This document shows, piece after piece, positions 16,842-26,219 of a stretch of DNA of 44,541 nucleotides; the first letter of the stretch is position 1, and every line of letters begins with the position of its first letter. The notes beneath the pieces are model-generated. The model saw only the letters and a program-made list of their open reading frames with translations. It was not told the origin of the DNA and did not search any database. Source of the DNA: an uncultured Oscillospiraceae bacterium (GTDB lineage Bacteria; Bacillota; Clostridia; Oscillospirales; Ruminococcaceae); NCBI GenBank assembly GCA_934481445.1, contig CAKSPC010000022.1, positions 1 to 44,541 of the forward strand, in the 5' to 3' direction. The position numbers were made by a program, and so were the translations under genes.

Positions 16842-19208
16842 TTATTTCTTTGCACCGCGGAATTTTGCAATTACGGATATAACTTTTTTGATATCCAGCG
16901 GCTTGGATAAATGCGCATTCATGCCCGCCTGCTTCGTCCGCATTATGTCCTCGGAAAAGGCATTGGCGGTCATGGCGATGATGGGTATTCCGGCAGCGTC
17001 CGGCCTCGGGAACTCTCGTATCATCTGCGTTGCTTTAAGCCCGTCGATATTCGGCATCATAACATCCATCAGAATCATATCAAATGTGCCGGGAGGATTG
17101 TTTTCAAACAACTCCACTGCGTACTTTCCGTCGGCGGCGTTGGTGATGACCGCGCCCCTTTCTTCAAGAAGCGTATGCGCTATTTCACGGTTGAGTTCGT
17201 TGTCCTCGGCAAGGAGAATTTTCACGCCGCTTATATCCGCATCGTCGTTGTATTCAAGCGCGTCGGCGATATCGGCGCTGTCCGCAATTTCAAACGGAAT
17301 GGTGACGGTGAATGTACTTCCGACGCCTTTTTCGCTTTTTATGTCTATGGTGCCGTTCATTTTGTCTACAAGGGATTTAACAATGGACATTCCAAGTCCT
17401 GTGCCCTGATAGAAGCTGCGGGAATCCTGCCGCTCCTGTGCAAACGGCTCGAAAATATGCTTCAGAAAATCCTCGCTCATGCCTATGCCCGTGTCGGAAA
17501 TAGTGCAGCGGTAGGTTACAGTCTTGTCAGTCTGCGCGAAGGTTTCCACGCGGCAGGTGACCAACCCGCCGGGCTTGTTGTACTTTATAGCGTTGCCTAT
17601 GATATTGAGGAAAATCTGGCGGACGTGCAGCGGGCTTCCATATACATACGGAACGGTGATGTTCGGGTTGCAATCCTCGTGGATAAGCCTTACGCCGGAT
17701 TCCACCGCACGCATTTCTCCGATGGTGAGTATCTCCCGCGCCATTTGTGAAAGGTTGAACGCCTCATGCGCCAGTGTTATGTTCTTGTCATCCAGCTTAT
17801 TCAGCTCAAGCACGTCGTTTATAAGCGACATAAGATGATTCGCCGCTATCTTTGCCTTTGCACGGTGTTCTTTCAGCAGCTCGATGTTGTCGGCGTTGCG
17901 CTCGTCGATGTCGAGGAGCCCTATTATGCCGTTCAGCGGCGTGCGGATATCGTGCGACATCCTTGAAAGAAACGCTGTCTTGGCGGCGTTGGCCTTTTTT
18001 GCTTCAAGCATTGCGGCTTTCATTTTCTTTTCGTTTTCTATTATTTGCCGCATATCCTCGGTGATATCCTGCCCATAGCCGCAGAAGCATGTGTAACGCT
18101 CGCTTTTTGCAATGCAGGTGCAGCCGCAGCGGTAATATCTCATTCCAAGCGTTGGATGCTCCCAGCGGAAAACAATGGTGGTCTTTTCTCCCTGCGGAAC
18201 GCTCAGTACAGAGTGCCAGACCATGTTTCTATCTTCATCGCATATTCTGTCACTCAATTTGTCCACAAGCTCGTCTGTCGAATCGTTGTCTCCGATGCCG
18301 AGAATGCGTTCAAGGGAAGAACTGAGCAGCATTTTTGATGTGTGATCGTGCCGAAGTTCAAGGCGCCACTGACCTATCTCCGCCGACATGAGCGTGTTCT
18401 GTGTTTCCGCGTCGGCAAAGGATTCGTTCTGTACATCATCCATCCAGAACAGAACATGATGTTCCGTTTCCGTATGTTTTGTACAGACGATATTTACTTC
18501 GACCCAGTGAAACTCGCCGTTGCAGATATGCCTTACACGGAAAGAAAATTTAAGCCCCTCGCGGTTGAGATTTGACCTGAACCAGTCGGGCGAGCAGAAT
18601 TTGGTGAAAGTGCCGCGGTCGTCAGGGTAGATGTAATTCGCAGCATATGTAATGGTATCGTCGGAATAATTCCCAACGGGCTTTTCCATAAGCTCCTCGC
18701 GGCAGTCGTCGCCGTAGAGGTTCTGCACCATATATTTGTTTTCGTTGACATTAATGAAAATTATGCCGGAATAAACGCTGCCGAAGCCCTTGAACAGCAT
18801 TTCCTTTATCAGCGCGCAGTGCATCCCGTTTCCGTTAAGGTGGTATGTGTTCTGATCCGCGGCAGTGATGTGCAGCTTGGTTATTTTCCCGTCGGTTATT
18901 TCAGCGGGGGACGCGTTTACAGTCATCCATACAAAATTACCGTCTGCTGCGTTTGCCCTGAAATTAAAAGTGTATGTGTCGCTGCTTTTCAGCGCTCCGA
19001 GAATGCTCACGAGGGAAATCTGTCTGTTAAATGCCTCAAGATCAACATAGTATATCAGATCTCTTTCGCAGCACTGCACAAGAAGGTCGTTCCACTTTAT
19101 CTCTTTGCATTCAGTAACATTTGATCTGCTGATATGGCAGGTCATGGTGTTAAGATCCAGCTCTAAATCTTCAGTAAGGTTTGCGGAGTTAGCTTTGGAC
19201 TTATCCAT
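16842..19208 (-). CDS. Soluble PAS-domain hybrid histidine kinase/response regulator
   Basis: 788 residues from the ATG at 19208, which GGAGGGAAA precedes; an upstream in-frame ATG lacks a ribosome site. No membrane helix is present. Three PAS-like regions (about 25-125, 130-270, 280-395) precede HisKA with H419 in 'RMSHDIRTPLNG', a HATPase domain ('NIIGNAIKYN', 'DTGIGMS', 'GTGLGMSIVKSL') and a receiver with D715 in 'MILMDVMMP' and Lys in 'HLSKP'. The kinase core and receiver resemble those of the membrane kinase at 13589, so they are paralogs with different sensors. It would sense a cytosolic signal. No cognate output regulator is adjacent. Confidence 0.92.
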   Translation of the reverse strand: MDKSKANSANLTEDLELDLNTMTCHISRSNVTECKEIKWNDLLVQCCERDLIYYVDLEAFNRQISLVSILGALKSSDTYTFNFRANAADGNFVWMTVNASPAEITDGKITKLHITAADQNTYHLNGNGMHCALIKEMLFKGFGSVYSGIIFINVNENKYMVQNLYGDDCREELMEKPVGNYSDDTITYAANYIYPDDRGTFTKFCSPDWFRSNLNREGLKFSFRVRHICNGEFHWVEVNIVCTKHTETEHHVLFWMDDVQNESFADAETQNTLMSAEIGQWRLELRHDHTSKMLLSSSLERILGIGDNDSTDELVDKLSDRICDEDRNMVWHSVLSVPQGEKTTIVFRWEHPTLGMRYYRCGCTCIAKSERYTCFCGYGQDITEDMRQIIENEKKMKAAMLEAKKANAAKTAFLSRMSHDIRTPLNGIIGLLDIDERNADNIELLKEHRAKAKIAANHLMSLINDVLELNKLDDKNITLAHEAFNLSQMAREILTIGEMRAVESGVRLIHEDCNPNITVPYVYGSPLHVRQIFLNIIGNAIKYNKPGGLVTCRVETFAQTDKTVTYRCTISDTGIGMSEDFLKHIFEPFAQERQDSRSFYQGTGLGMSIVKSLVDKMNGTIDIKSEKGVGSTFTVTIPFEIADSADIADALEYNDDADISGVKILLAEDNELNREIAHTLLEERGAVITNAADGKYAVELFENNPPGTFDMILMDVMMPNIDGLKATQMIREFPRPDAAGIPIIAMTANAFSEDIMRTKQAGMNAHLSKPLDIKKVISVIAKFRGAKK

Positions 19209-19276
19209 ATTTTCCCTCCGATCTGATTTGTTCTCACACATTGATAAACTGTTTAGTCTTATAATTTCTCACATAT

Positions 19277-19305
19277 ATTATACAAGCTGCCCTGCAATTT
19301 GTCAA
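19277..19305 (-). promoter_or_regulatory. Promoter of the soluble hybrid kinase
   Basis: On the minus strand TTGACA (19305-19300), 17 bases, TATAAT (19282-19277), a full consensus match. Confidence 0.85.
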
Positions 19306-19492
19306 TAGACATTTTGCACAACGGAGCGGGTAAGTTCATCAGATTTATGTCGGATATATGATTTGAAATCCCTTTGTTAAATGCTTTTTAATGTTACGTT
19401 AAAATGCCATAGTATGTTGAATTTGAATTGCGCTGCATTATTTGTTGCAAAACAGGTATTCCAAATTTGTAAGCCGGGAGTATTTTGGCTGC
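19306..19492. other. Intergenic DNA without recognised content
   Basis: An AT-rich gap between the kinase promoter and the terminator of the LRR gene. No open frame, repeat or RNA structure stands out. Confidence 0.5.
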
Positions 19493-19523
19493 AAAAATCC
19501 CGCCGCTTGATTTGAGCGGCGGG
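19493..19523 (-). terminator. Terminator of the LRR protein gene
   Basis: CCCGCCGCT (19499-19507) pairs perfectly with AGCGGCGGG (19515-19523) around a 7-base loop. Leftward it runs into ATTTTTG. Confidence 0.85.
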
Positions 19524-19540
19524 AAAGCTGTTTGCGATTA

Positions 19541-21850
19541 TCAGCCGGAAACGATGTCGTCGGCGTCCATAGGAGTATACTTGTTCTTTGCATTAAGGCC
19601 GCGAACGAGGAATTCGTACTGCTTGTTAGGGTCGAGTTCGACTGTGATACGGCAGCGGCTTCTTGTTGCGCCGATGAGCTCCCAGTTGTTTGTGCCCTTT
19701 TCGCGTGCCATTACTTTGTAACGAACGGAGGTGGGAACGCTGCTCCAGATGAGATAGTAGTTTCCGTTGCCCTTGGGGTTAACGCAGAGGAAAGGCTTAA
19801 CAGCGTCCAGCGGAACTACATATGCGATGTCGTCCTCAGTGTAGGTGCTCCATTTCTTGTTGGCAAACTGCGCGAGAACGATTATGCCTGTTTTTTCGCC
19901 GCCCTTAAGGCCCTTTACGGTCATGGATGTGCCGTTTGTATCTGATCCGAACTGGCGGATTTTACCGCCGGGAACAAAGGAGTAAACCCTGTAGTTTACC
20001 GCTCCCTTGACAGGTTCCCATGTTACGTTCGCGCCGCCGTAGGCAGGCTCTGCGGTGACAACGGGCTTGGTGGGGTCAACCACGGTGCTGCCTGTGTTGT
20101 AGTATTTTATTTCTGTGGTGTCGGGGAATGCATATTCGCCGACATACTTATTAAGATTGCCCTTGTAGAAATCGGGGAGGTATACTTCCGCGAGATTATT
20201 GCTGTCGATAAATGCTTCCGTGGAAATGGTTTCAACGCTCTGCGGTATTTTGATCGTTTTCAGCGAATCACATCCTGCAAACGCACTCCTGCCTATAAAT
20301 GTAAGCTTCTCGGGGAGAACGACATCTGTCAGCGACTGGCAGTAATAAAACGCGCCCTTTTCGATTCTTGTTACCGAATTCGGAATGGTCACTTTCTTGA
20401 GGGCAAAAGCTTCGGTGAATGCATCGGTGCCGATAGAAGTTATGCCATCGGATAAAACGACTTCTTCAAGATTTTCGCAGCAGCTGAACATGCACGCTCC
20501 CATGTCTGTCACCTTTGCAGGGATAGTTACCTTGGTAAGTGCGTTGCAGTCAGAGAAAGCATAGCTGCCTATTTCCGTAAGAGAACTTGGAAGCTTTATG
20601 TCTGACAGAGAGGAGCACTGGCTGAATGCATAATCGTAAATGGTCGTGACCGAATCGGGGATAGTTATACTTTCCAGCGACAGACAGTTACTGAAAGCGT
20701 CACTGCTGATGGATGCTACCTTGCTCGGCATTGTAATATTTTCAAGCGCTTCGCAGCCCGAGAACAACCCATAACTTATTTCGGTAAGATTTTTGGGAAG
20801 CTTTACGGAGGAAAGTTCAAAGTTGGCGCTGAATGCATCAGCTCCTATAGTCGTTACGGAGTCGGGGATATTTAATGACATCAGCGAGCATTCCGAAAAA
20901 GCACCATTTTCAATCGTGGTTACCGAACTCGGTATGGTCACATTTTCGAGATAAAGGTTGTGGTAAAACGCATATTGACCTACGGTTTTAACAGTAGATG
21001 GTATCGTGAAAGAAGTGACTTTCTTTCCGCAGGGGCAGGAAACCAGTGTAGTTTTGTCCTTGCTGTAAAGAATGCCATCTACAGAGGAATAATAGGAGCT
21101 GTTGGAATAGATGGATGTAAGGTATTTGTTGCTGCTGAGATCCACATGGTCAACCGCATAAACGCCGCTGGGAATAGTATATGTTGCGTCTGTCTTTCCG
21201 CGGGGATATACCTGCATATCGGTAATTTCCTTGTTAAAAAGAACGCCGTTTAAGGAGGTATAATTTTGATTTCCCGAAGCTACGTTTATTTCAGTCAGTG
21301 AATGGCATCTTGTAAAAACACCGCCACCAATTTTGGTAACACTTGCGGGGATCGTTACACTTGTCAGTCCTCCGCAGACAGAAAACGCTGAGGTGCCGAT
21401 TGATTCAAGACCTTCTGAAAAAGATATTTCTGAAAGGTTTACGCCAAAAAAAGCCCTTGAACCTATTGCTTTAACGCTGGACGGGATAGAAAGCGTAGCA
21501 CTGTCAAATTCATATTTAAGGAATACACTGCTTCCAATTTCAGTGATTCCGCTGCCGATAATAATGTGCTTTACATTAGTAACATCTGTTCTTCTTAAAT
21601 TCGTCAATATATCGGTATTGTTAAGAGCGCCCGTGCCGTTTACGGTAAGTGTATCTCCGCTGATGGTGCAGGTTATGCTGGGATTTTTCGCTTCCGTTTC
21701 GGAAACTTCAAAATCCTCGTCAAGCGCATAGTCGTCCACATAAGCATAGTCGTCATCGTAAAGTTCTGACGCATTTGCCGTGCCGATGGCAGAAACGCTC
21801 ATTATCGCCGCAGAAAATCCCGCAAGCAGCCGTTTTGTTGCTGTCTTCAT
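19541..21850 (-). CDS. Secreted BspA-type leucine-rich repeat protein with Fn3-like C-terminus
   Basis: 769 residues from the ATG at 21850, which GGAGG precedes. A signal peptide runs through 'LLAGFSAAIMSVSAIGTANA'. After an acidic stretch, residues ~90-570 are about 15 LRR_5/BspA repeats of ~23 residues of the form 'SLTSVTIPxSVTxIGxxAF'. Two are interrupted by the usual 'SLNGVLFNK' and 'SVDGILYSKD' inserts. Two fibronectin-III-like domains (~590-680, ~685-765) close the protein. No LPXTG, dockerin or S-layer motif is visible, so anchoring is unclear. Such proteins act in adhesion or binding of host, plant or bacterial surfaces; the ligand is unknown. Confidence 0.9.
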   Translation of the reverse strand: MKTATKRLLAGFSAAIMSVSAIGTANASELYDDDYAYVDDYALDEDFEVSETEAKNPSITCTISGDTLTVNGTGALNNTDILTNLRRTDVTNVKHIIIGSGITEIGSSVFLKYEFDSATLSIPSSVKAIGSRAFFGVNLSEISFSEGLESIGTSAFSVCGGLTSVTIPASVTKIGGGVFTRCHSLTEINVASGNQNYTSLNGVLFNKEITDMQVYPRGKTDATYTIPSGVYAVDHVDLSSNKYLTSIYSNSSYYSSVDGILYSKDKTTLVSCPCGKKVTSFTIPSTVKTVGQYAFYHNLYLENVTIPSSVTTIENGAFSECSLMSLNIPDSVTTIGADAFSANFELSSVKLPKNLTEISYGLFSGCEALENITMPSKVASISSDAFSNCLSLESITIPDSVTTIYDYAFSQCSSLSDIKLPSSLTEIGSYAFSDCNALTKVTIPAKVTDMGACMFSCCENLEEVVLSDGITSIGTDAFTEAFALKKVTIPNSVTRIEKGAFYYCQSLTDVVLPEKLTFIGRSAFAGCDSLKTIKIPQSVETISTEAFIDSNNLAEVYLPDFYKGNLNKYVGEYAFPDTTEIKYYNTGSTVVDPTKPVVTAEPAYGGANVTWEPVKGAVNYRVYSFVPGGKIRQFGSDTNGTSMTVKGLKGGEKTGIIVLAQFANKKWSTYTEDDIAYVVPLDAVKPFLCVNPKGNGNYYLIWSSVPTSVRYKVMAREKGTNNWELIGATRSRCRITVELDPNKQYEFLVRGLNAKNKYTPMDADDIVSG

Positions 21851-21900
21851 TCTAATATTACCTCCAAAAATTTTTATGTGAAAAAGCACACTACATTACC

Positions 21901-21929
21901 ATTATATACATATTTATGCCGTATGTCAA
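21901..21929 (-). promoter_or_regulatory. Promoter of the LRR protein gene
   Basis: On the minus strand TTGACA (21929-21924), 17 bases, TATAAT (21906-21901), a full consensus match. Confidence 0.85.
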
Positions 21930-21941
21930 TATGTTTTCGCA

Positions 21942-21986
21942 TAAAAATACCGCCCGCCGTGTGTCACGGAGGACGGTGTTTTTTAT
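21942..21986 (-). terminator. Terminator of galT
   Basis: A twelve-base arm at 21949-21960 pairs with 21966-21977 with one mismatch and one wobble, and T-runs lie on both sides. Confidence 0.65.
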
Positions 21987-21990
21987 TGAA

Positions 21991-23475
21991 TCAGAGCGAG
22001 CAGATATAGCGCTCAAATGCCGCAATGCCGTCTGCGTTTCTCTTGAATACGCCCGCGTCGCAGAGCACCTGCTCAAACGCTGCGCCTATTTCCTTGTGAA
22101 GTATCTGCTCGGCGTTTTCAGCGTTGAATTCGGGGTGGTCGGCGAGTATCTGCTTTGCCCATGTTTCGTGGGATGCCGTCCTGGGGTCGGCGGAGAGGTC
22201 AGCGCCGCTCAGCATCTTGTCTTTCAGCACCGCCATCTCTTCCGCAAGGCGGGAGGGGAGCACCGCAAGACCCATTACCTCGATAAGTCCGATGTTTTCC
22301 TTTTTGATATGGTGCAGCGAGGGATTCGGGTGAAAAATACCCAGCGGGCGTTCTTCAGATGTGATGTTGTTGCGCAGGACAAGGTCGCATTCATACTTTC
22401 CGTCCCGCATACGCGCGATGGGGGTAACGGTATTGTGCGGTGTGCCGTCTGTTTCGGCGAAAATACCCGCGTCGGCGTCGGTGTATGCTCTCCATTTTCT
22501 GAGAATATGGTCGCAGGCGGCGGCAAGGGACTTTCTGTCCGCAGAGGACAGGCGGATAACGCTCATCGGCCACTTTACTATTCCGGCTTCAACCTCCGGG
22601 AAGCCGTTCAGCGCAAATGTTTTTTCGACCGGAGCCTTTTCCATTGCAAAAGTGTAGTGTCCGCCCTGAAAATGTTCGTGAGTCAGTATTGAGCCGCCGA
22701 CGATGGGCAGGTCAGCGTTCGAACCGATGAAATAATGCGGGAAAAGCCCGAGGAAATCGAACAGCTTTTCGAAAACGGAAGCGTCGATGACCATGGGAAT
22801 GTGCTTGCTGTTGAACAGAATGCAGTGTTCATTGTAGTATCCGTAGGGGGAGTACTGGAGGAACCAGCCGGAGTTGTTTATCGTCAGCGGAACGGGACGC
22901 AGATTCTGTCTTGCGGGGTGGGTGATATGTCCCGCGAAGCCCATGTTTTCGGCGCAGAGCTGGCAGCGGGGGTAGCTTGTGGATTTCTGCGTTTTTGCCG
23001 CGGCGATGTCGCGGGGGTCCTTTTCGGGCTTGGAGCGGTTTATAGTGATGTCAAGCGTGCCGTAATCGCAGTCGTAGGTCCATTTGAGATCCTTTGCAAT
23101 TCTCCCCGCGCGGACGTAATTCAGATCCTTGCAGAATTCAAAGTACCAGTCGGTCGCCGCCTTGGGGGACTGCTCGTATTTATCAAAGAATGTTCTGATA
23201 ACTTCGTGGGGCATGGGTGTGAAAACGCCCACTATCCTTGTGTCAAAAAGATCGCGCTGCACCGCAGTATTTTCGATTATGCCGTTTTCGCAGGCGTAGT
23301 CAACTATCTCGTCAAGAAGTTTCTCCACCGTGCAGTTTTCGCCCTCGCACTCCTGCCAGTCGGACAGGCGCAGGATATCCATAAGCATATTTCTCGCGAC
23401 GATCTCGTCGTCCTTTGTTATCAGACCGCTGCGTACGGAGTGATCGATCAGTCCCTGAATTGCATTGCAGATCAT
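21991..23475 (-). CDS. galT: UDP-glucose--hexose-1-phosphate uridylyltransferase, Firmicutes type
   Basis: 494 residues from the ATG at 23475 with GAGGTAC ahead; the frame is open further upstream but without a ribosome site. This is the long Firmicutes GalT, not the ~350-residue enterobacterial type. It exchanges UMP between UDP-glucose and galactose-1-phosphate in the Leloir pathway. Visible marks are 'GYYNEHCILFNSKHIPM', the active-site region 'THEHFQGGHYTF' and a Cys pair 'CQLCAEN' of the N-terminal domain. It is monocistronic here; galK and galE are not in the window. Together with lacZ about 9 kb away it points to lactose/galactoside use. Confidence 0.92.
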   Translation of the reverse strand: MICNAIQGLIDHSVRSGLITKDDEIVARNMLMDILRLSDWQECEGENCTVEKLLDEIVDYACENGIIENTAVQRDLFDTRIVGVFTPMPHEVIRTFFDKYEQSPKAATDWYFEFCKDLNYVRAGRIAKDLKWTYDCDYGTLDITINRSKPEKDPRDIAAAKTQKSTSYPRCQLCAENMGFAGHITHPARQNLRPVPLTINNSGWFLQYSPYGYYNEHCILFNSKHIPMVIDASVFEKLFDFLGLFPHYFIGSNADLPIVGGSILTHEHFQGGHYTFAMEKAPVEKTFALNGFPEVEAGIVKWPMSVIRLSSADRKSLAAACDHILRKWRAYTDADAGIFAETDGTPHNTVTPIARMRDGKYECDLVLRNNITSEERPLGIFHPNPSLHHIKKENIGLIEVMGLAVLPSRLAEEMAVLKDKMLSGADLSADPRTASHETWAKQILADHPEFNAENAEQILHKEIGAAFEQVLCDAGVFKRNADGIAAFERYICSL

Positions 23476-23558
23476 ATATGTACCTCGTTCTTGCACCGCT
23501 TGTGGTGATTGTTTTTTAGGCATCGCAGGCAGTTTTATCCTGTAATCCATACATTAAA

Positions 23559-23587
23559 ATTATACATCAAGTGTGCCGAAAAGTCAA
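23559..23587 (-). promoter_or_regulatory. Promoter of galT
   Basis: On the minus strand TTGACT (23587-23582), 17 bases, TATAAT (23564-23559). Confidence 0.8.
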
Positions 23588-23713
23588 GTGATTTGGCGGT
23601 GCGGATTTGAAGCGGAAACAATTGTCCGACAACATTTGCTTTTTCGGCATATAATGATATAATACATATTGTGGATGTTCTGACCGGTATGAATGTCAGC
23701 ATTGACAAAGGCG

Positions 23714-23880
23714 GATGTTATCACACAGCGCCTGCCTTATCGATGACGCGTTTGATCAGATAAGAGCGCTGATTCTTCCGAACAATCCGGCGCATATGTT
23801 TCCGAAGCTGATAAAGGCAGTGGAGGAGTTGTATGAAGCATCGTTTATTAGTCTTTGTCGTTCCCGCCGAAGCATTTGTT
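23714..23880 (+). pseudogene. Small open frame or gene remnant facing the HD phosphodiesterase
   Basis: Codons from an ATG near 23714 read 'DDAFDQIRALILPNNP', 'FPKLIKAVEELYE', which looks protein-like. The frame then runs 33 bases into the 3' end of the convergent HD gene. Directly upstream another frame also looks coding ('VDVLTGMNVSIDKGG'), as if a frameshift split one gene. A -10-like TATAAT (about 23661) lies ahead. I recognise no family. It may be the decayed tail of a lost gene. Confidence 0.35.
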
Positions 23881-25071
23881 GACCTGCTCCGTTATTTCGG
23901 CGTCAAGCCAGCCCCTGCCTGCCATATCACGGAGTATTGCATATGCCTTTTCGTGGGGCATCCCCGGCTTGTATGGGCGGCTTTCTGTAAGCGCCTGATA
24001 AATGTCCGCGCACGCCATAATGCGTTCCTGTGTATTCAGTTCTGCGGCGGTTTTCTGAAAGGGATAACCCGTGCCGTCGAGCCGCTCGTGATGGAACGCC
24101 GCCCAGTCGCGTATTTCCTCAAAATCCTCGATTCCCGAGAGAATGTAATATGTATACGCGGCGTGGTGCTTCATGACCGCAAATTCCTCGTCAGTCAGTT
24201 TTCCCGGCTTCTCCAGAATTTCATTTCCCACCGCGACTTTTCCGATATCGTGCAGGGCTCCTGCAAGGTACATTTTCTGCGAGGTTTCCTCGTCAAAGCC
24301 CATGAAGCGCGACATCTTTTCCGCGCAGGCGGCGACCCCGATGGAATGCGTGCTGGTGAACGGGGACTTATAGTCGACTATCCTTGCAAAGAAATCTGCG
24401 AGCGCCTTTATCTGCGGAAAGCTGAGTTCCTGCTTGTTTCGGGGGACTTTGCTCCACAGGCGAGCTTCAATGTCGCTGTCGCCGAGGGTCAGAAAGTGAT
24501 CCTTGGGGAAAGCCTGCAGGAACGCTTCCGTACATTCTTCGTCGAAAATCTTTCCGTGAACCTTTGAAATAAATGCTTCAGCCCTGTTCCATACGGACGG
24601 CGTGAATTTGTCTGCGCGGCAGAATACGTCGAGAAGATCGCACAGGTGAATTATCCGTGCAAACAGCGGTACTTCCTGCCATGTTTTTCCGAACGGACCG
24701 CTGCCGTCCGAATTTTCGTGGTGGTATAAGATAACTCCGTTTATGTCGGTGTTGAACGGCAGGCTGCGGATGTTTTCCTCGCCTTTGGAGCAGTGAAGCC
24801 CTATGCGTGGCATTTCGGGCAGAAGATCAAGAAATTCGGTGCTGCCGTGGAATTCCTCTTGAATATATTGAGTAAGTGCGTTGTCGTGGAGCAGCGCACA
24901 GGCGGTGAGATCCTGCAATGCTCCTCCGCTGACGCCCATTTTTTCGGCGGTGCAAACGCTCATATATGCCACACGCTTCGCGTGGCGGCTGGTGACGTGG
25001 ACAAGCTCTGCCTCCACGCAGTCCAGCGCGTATGAGCAGGCGCCCAGCAGCCCTAAAACATCAAGTTTCAT
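23848..25071 (-). CDS. Tandem HD-domain protein, HD-GYP type phosphodiesterase
   Basis: 407 residues. The C-terminal half is a complete HD-GYP domain: 'HSIGVAACAEKMSRF', 'HDIGKVAVGNEIL', 'MKHHAAYTYYIL', 'HHERLDGTGYP' and 'ADIYQALTESRPYK'. HD-GYP enzymes degrade cyclic di-GMP or related cyclic dinucleotides, using two or three metal ions. The N-terminal half repeats the same fold in weakened form: 'SRHAKRVAYMS', 'LLHDNAL', 'HHENSDGSGPF', where GYP is replaced, so it may be regulatory. No receiver or membrane segment is present. The promoter is strong. Confidence 0.88.
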   Translation of the reverse strand: MKLDVLGLLGACSYALDCVEAELVHVTSRHAKRVAYMSVCTAEKMGVSGGALQDLTACALLHDNALTQYIQEEFHGSTEFLDLLPEMPRIGLHCSKGEENIRSLPFNTDINGVILYHHENSDGSGPFGKTWQEVPLFARIIHLCDLLDVFCRADKFTPSVWNRAEAFISKVHGKIFDEECTEAFLQAFPKDHFLTLGDSDIEARLWSKVPRNKQELSFPQIKALADFFARIVDYKSPFTSTHSIGVAACAEKMSRFMGFDEETSQKMYLAGALHDIGKVAVGNEILEKPGKLTDEEFAVMKHHAAYTYYILSGIEDFEEIRDWAAFHHERLDGTGYPFQKTAAELNTQERIMACADIYQALTESRPYKPGMPHEKAYAILRDMAGRGWLDAEITEQVNKCFGGNDKD

Positions 25072-25102
25072 ATATTATCCCTCTTATGTTAAGTATATAC
25101 CG

Positions 25103-25131
25103 ATTTTATCACACAGTGCAGAAAATGTCAA
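25103..25131 (-). promoter_or_regulatory. Promoter of the HD-GYP gene
   Basis: On the minus strand TTGACA (25131-25126), 17 bases, TAAAAT (25108-25103). Confidence 0.8.
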
Positions 25132-25199
25132 TAGCGGTATCGTTCATATAAAAGTCGTATGCGGATTTAACGTAAATATAACCGGAACAGGATAGTTAA

Positions 25200-25230
25200 C
25201 TTTGCACATAATCTGATAAAATATGCAAAG
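25200..25230. promoter_or_regulatory. Inverted repeat upstream of the ABC importer operon
   Basis: CTTTGCA (25200-25206) and TGCAAAG (25224-25230) are perfect inverted arms 17 bases apart, with a -10-like TAAAAT between them. It lies just before the ribosome site of the ATPase gene, so it may be an operator, perhaps metal-responsive. Confidence 0.4.
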
Positions 25231-25251
25231 ATAAATTAAACGAGGGAACAA

Positions 25252-26214
25252 ATGAAGATAACACTGACAGGTATAACAAAATCATTCGGCGCGAAAAAGG
25301 TGATACTCACCACATCGCTTACAATAGAAAGCGGCAGCTTTACAACTCTTCTGGGGCCATCCGGCTGCGGAAAGACAACTCTCCTCCGCATGATGGCGGG
25401 GCTTGAAACCCCGGACAGCGGTGAGATATGCTTCGACGACAGAGTAGTATTTTCTTCCGAAAAGAAGATAAACATTCCGCCCGAGAAGCGCGGGCTAGGG
25501 TTTGTCTTTCAGGACTTTGCACTGTGGCCGCACATGAGCGTTTATGAAAATGTTGCGTTCGGGCTTCGTGCGGCGCATAACACAAAGGGTCTGGATGAAA
25601 AGGTAAGAAATGCGCTCCATGCGGTACAGCTTGATGAGTTCGCTTCAAGATATCCCCATCAGCTTTCAGGCGGTCAGCAGCAGCGTGTGGCATTCGCGCG
25701 GGCTATAGTTATCGAGCCGCAGTGTATTCTGTTTGACGAGCCGCTGTCTGCGCTTGACGCGCTGCTTCGTGAAGAAATGCGCGCGGAATTGAAAGAGCTT
25801 ATTTCAAGGCTCGGTATCACCGCGGTTTTCGTCACCCACGATCAGACGGAAGCCATGAGCATGAGCGACAAAATAGCGGTGCTTAACGGCGGAACGGTCG
25901 AGCAGTACGCCGCTCCCGAAAGAATATATTCCGCCCCGAAAACGCAGTTCGTCGCAAGATTCATCGGCTCTTCAAACTGGCTGGATGATACGCGGATGTT
26001 CCGCCCCGAAAAGGCGCAGCTTGTTAAAGGCGAACATTCCGGTGGATTAACTGCGGAGGTGCATTCCGTGCAGTTCCTCGGTGGTTCGTATCAGACAAAG
26101 CTCCGCTGTGGAGAACAGGTGTGGACGCTTGTTACAAATGAAAGAATGCAGGTGGGAACGCAGGTTTCCATTTACATAAATAAGGAAGATATTATCACAG
26201 TGAAAGAAAGGTAA
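25252..26214 (+). CDS. ABC importer ATPase, ferric iron/2-aminoethylphosphonate class
   Basis: 320 residues. Walker A is GPSGCGKTT (35-43), followed by the Q-loop 'VFQDFALWPHM', the signature LSGGQQQR, Walker B 'CILFDEPLSALD' and the switch His in 'VTHDQTEAMSM'. A C-terminal regulatory OB-like region (~240-320) is typical of the FbpC/PotA/CysA class. It is the first gene of a four-gene operon with 5-base gaps to the binding protein and permease. Substrate class is judged from the partner genes. Confidence 0.9.
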   Translation: MKITLTGITKSFGAKKVILTTSLTIESGSFTTLLGPSGCGKTTLLRMMAGLETPDSGEICFDDRVVFSSEKKINIPPEKRGLGFVFQDFALWPHMSVYENVAFGLRAAHNTKGLDEKVRNALHAVQLDEFASRYPHQLSGGQQQRVAFARAIVIEPQCILFDEPLSALDALLREEMRAELKELISRLGITAVFVTHDQTEAMSMSDKIAVLNGGTVEQYAAPERIYSAPKTQFVARFIGSSNWLDDTRMFRPEKAQLVKGEHSGGLTAEVHSVQFLGGSYQTKLRCGEQVWTLVTNERMQVGTQVSIYINKEDIITVKER

Positions 26215-26219
26215 CAACT

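Noticed and set aside
21916..22692. 258-codon plus-strand frame opposite galT
   Set aside because: It overlaps the complete galT gene and its terminator; no ribosome site or recognisable domain.
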